Shown piece by piece: positions 14,942 through 15,606 of a DNA stretch of 15,606 nt. Location: positions 1 to 15,606 of the forward strand of contig CAYUIY010000050.1 of NCBI GenBank assembly GCA_964444915.1. The letters run 5' to 3'. Every line of letters starts with the position of its first letter. Positions within the stretch are counted from its first letter, which is position 1. The stretch is from Anaerorudis sp964444915 (lineage in GTDB: Bacteria; Bacteroidota; Bacteroidia; Bacteroidales; Dysgonomonadaceae). The translations under genes were made by a program, and so were the position numbers. Under the pieces are notes generated by a model. That model had not been told where the DNA came from. It saw only the letters and a program-made list of their open reading frames with translations, and did not search any database.

Positions 14942-15606
14942 TCATTCCGGCATAGCCTCAATCTTCTTCTGCGCTTCACGATAATACATTTCAGCTTCTT
15001 TCATATATTTCCCATTCGGGTAAGAATTTTTATAATTAAAGTATTCGTCCACCACCCGACGATACCGCTCGGGCTGAGCTTCACGAGTACTTCTTTCGGC
15101 ATATTCGAAATACGCACGAAGAATAGTCATCTGAAAATCCTCTGCATATTCAGAAAAAGGATAATTTTTTAATCCCTCACGTGCGGTAATTACCGCCGCC
15201 TCGTAGTTGTTCCCCATATAACTTCCTAATTTTAGGTACAATTGTGCAGCCAACAACTCTTTGTATGCCAGTTTTTCTTGCAATTCAAACAAATAATCTT
15301 TGGCTTGTTGTGCTCTTTCACTCTGAGGATACTTTTCGAGATAACGTTGAAATTCGGATATTGCCTTGTAGGTTTTTGTCTGATCGAGTCGCGGATCGGG
15401 CGAATCGAGATACATGCCATAAGCCGCATAAAAAAGCGCCGGCTCAGCATACTCCCCTTTCGGAAAAGTATTGTAATAGGTAGAAAACGATTCGGTTGCC
15501 ATCACATAATCCTTTGAATTATAATAGCTTTGTGCCAACAGATAAAGCGACTCTTCTGCACGCGCCGTTCCTTTAAAAAAAGGAACCAACTCTTCGAGCA
15601 GAGTTA
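14942..15606 (-). CDS. bamD: Outer membrane assembly lipoprotein BamD, C-terminal part, cut by window edge
   Basis: The frame is open to the right edge, with 221 residues visible; the N-terminus with its lipoprotein signal lies outside. A TTG at 15589 is in frame but is not the start, since the reading continues through TLLEEL before it. The sequence is a chain of TPR repeats: AEESLYLLAQSYYNSKDYVMA, PALFYAAYGMYL, ISEFQRYLEKYPQSERAQQA, YEAAVITAREGLKNYPFSEYAED and YFNYKNSYPNGKYMKEAE, with the pattern F/Y-P-x-G/S-x-Y/R-A between helices typical of BamD/YfiO. It is an essential BAM complex component acting on the periplasmic face of the outer membrane. It is the first visible gene of bamD-rpoZ-DUF4293. 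Confidence 0.92.
   Translation of the reverse strand, partial: TLLEELVPFFKGTARAEESLYLLAQSYYNSKDYVMATESFSTYYNTFPKGEYAEPALFYAAYGMYLDSPDPRLDQTKTYKAISEFQRYLEKYPQSERAQQAKDYLFELQEKLAYKELLAAQLYLKLGSYMGNNYEAAVITAREGLKNYPFSEYAEDFQMTILRAYFEYAERSTREAQPERYRRVVDEYFNYKNSYPNGKYMKEAEMYYREAQKKIEAMPE

Noticed and set aside
15587..15589. TTG as the start of the bamD-like protein
   Set aside because: The frame continues open to the window edge and a signal peptide is missing, so this is an internal codon of a truncated gene.

Overview
The window looks like chromosome from an anaerobic or facultative member of the Bacteroidales (Bacteroidota), probably Porphyromonadaceae- or Dysgonomonadaceae-like. The evidence is Bacteroidota-restricted families (DUF5686 barrel, DUF3467, DUF4293, the Bacteroidota form of RpoZ beside BamD), AT-rich spacers without Shine-Dalgarno sites, exact copies of the Bacteroidota -7 promoter element TAnnTTTG before several genes, and many lipoproteins. 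I see no IS element, prophage, tRNA, rRNA or CRISPR array.

Layout. (1) 1-2983, minus strand: the N-terminal part of tsaD cut by the window edge, a short DUF5686 outer-membrane barrel, and class II fructose-bisphosphate aldolase. (2) 2984-4142: an AT-rich spacer, a DUF3467 protein, then a decayed remnant whose last 45 codons are the C-terminus of cytochrome bd oxidase subunit II (CydB). (3) 4143-9323, plus strand: a DUF3298-type lipoprotein directly abutting rsmG, a glyoxalase II-like metallo-beta-lactamase-fold hydrolase, and full-length gcvP, closed by a strong bidirectional terminator. (4) 9413-12746, minus strand: a three-gene unit made of a Tat-exported Gfo/Idh/MocA oxidoreductase, a DUF1080 lipoprotein and a xylose-isomerase-like TIM-barrel lipoprotein. 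(5) 12747-13261: an AT-rich divergent spacer. (6) 13262-15606: an M48 metalloprotease lipoprotein on plus, converging on and overlapping a minus-strand bamD-rpoZ-DUF4293 operon; bamD is cut by the window edge.

Function. Most genes are housekeeping: tRNA t6A modification, 16S rRNA m7G527 methylation, glycolysis, glycine cleavage, RNA polymerase omega and outer-membrane assembly. The accessory part is the 9.4-12.7 kb cluster. Its composition matches the 3-keto-glycoside pathway described in Bacteroides thetaiotaomicron (BT2156-BT2158 region): an oxidoreductase oxidises a sugar at C3, the DUF1080 enzyme cleaves the activated glycoside by elimination, and the TIM-barrel protein hydrates the resulting enone. 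All three proteins carry export signals, so the pathway would act in the periplasm.

The two observations most worth following are the cydB remnant at 3643-4017, which looks like the scar of a large deletion, and a perfect 13-bp inverted repeat between the last two genes of the keto-sugar operon. I found no clearly new biological system.
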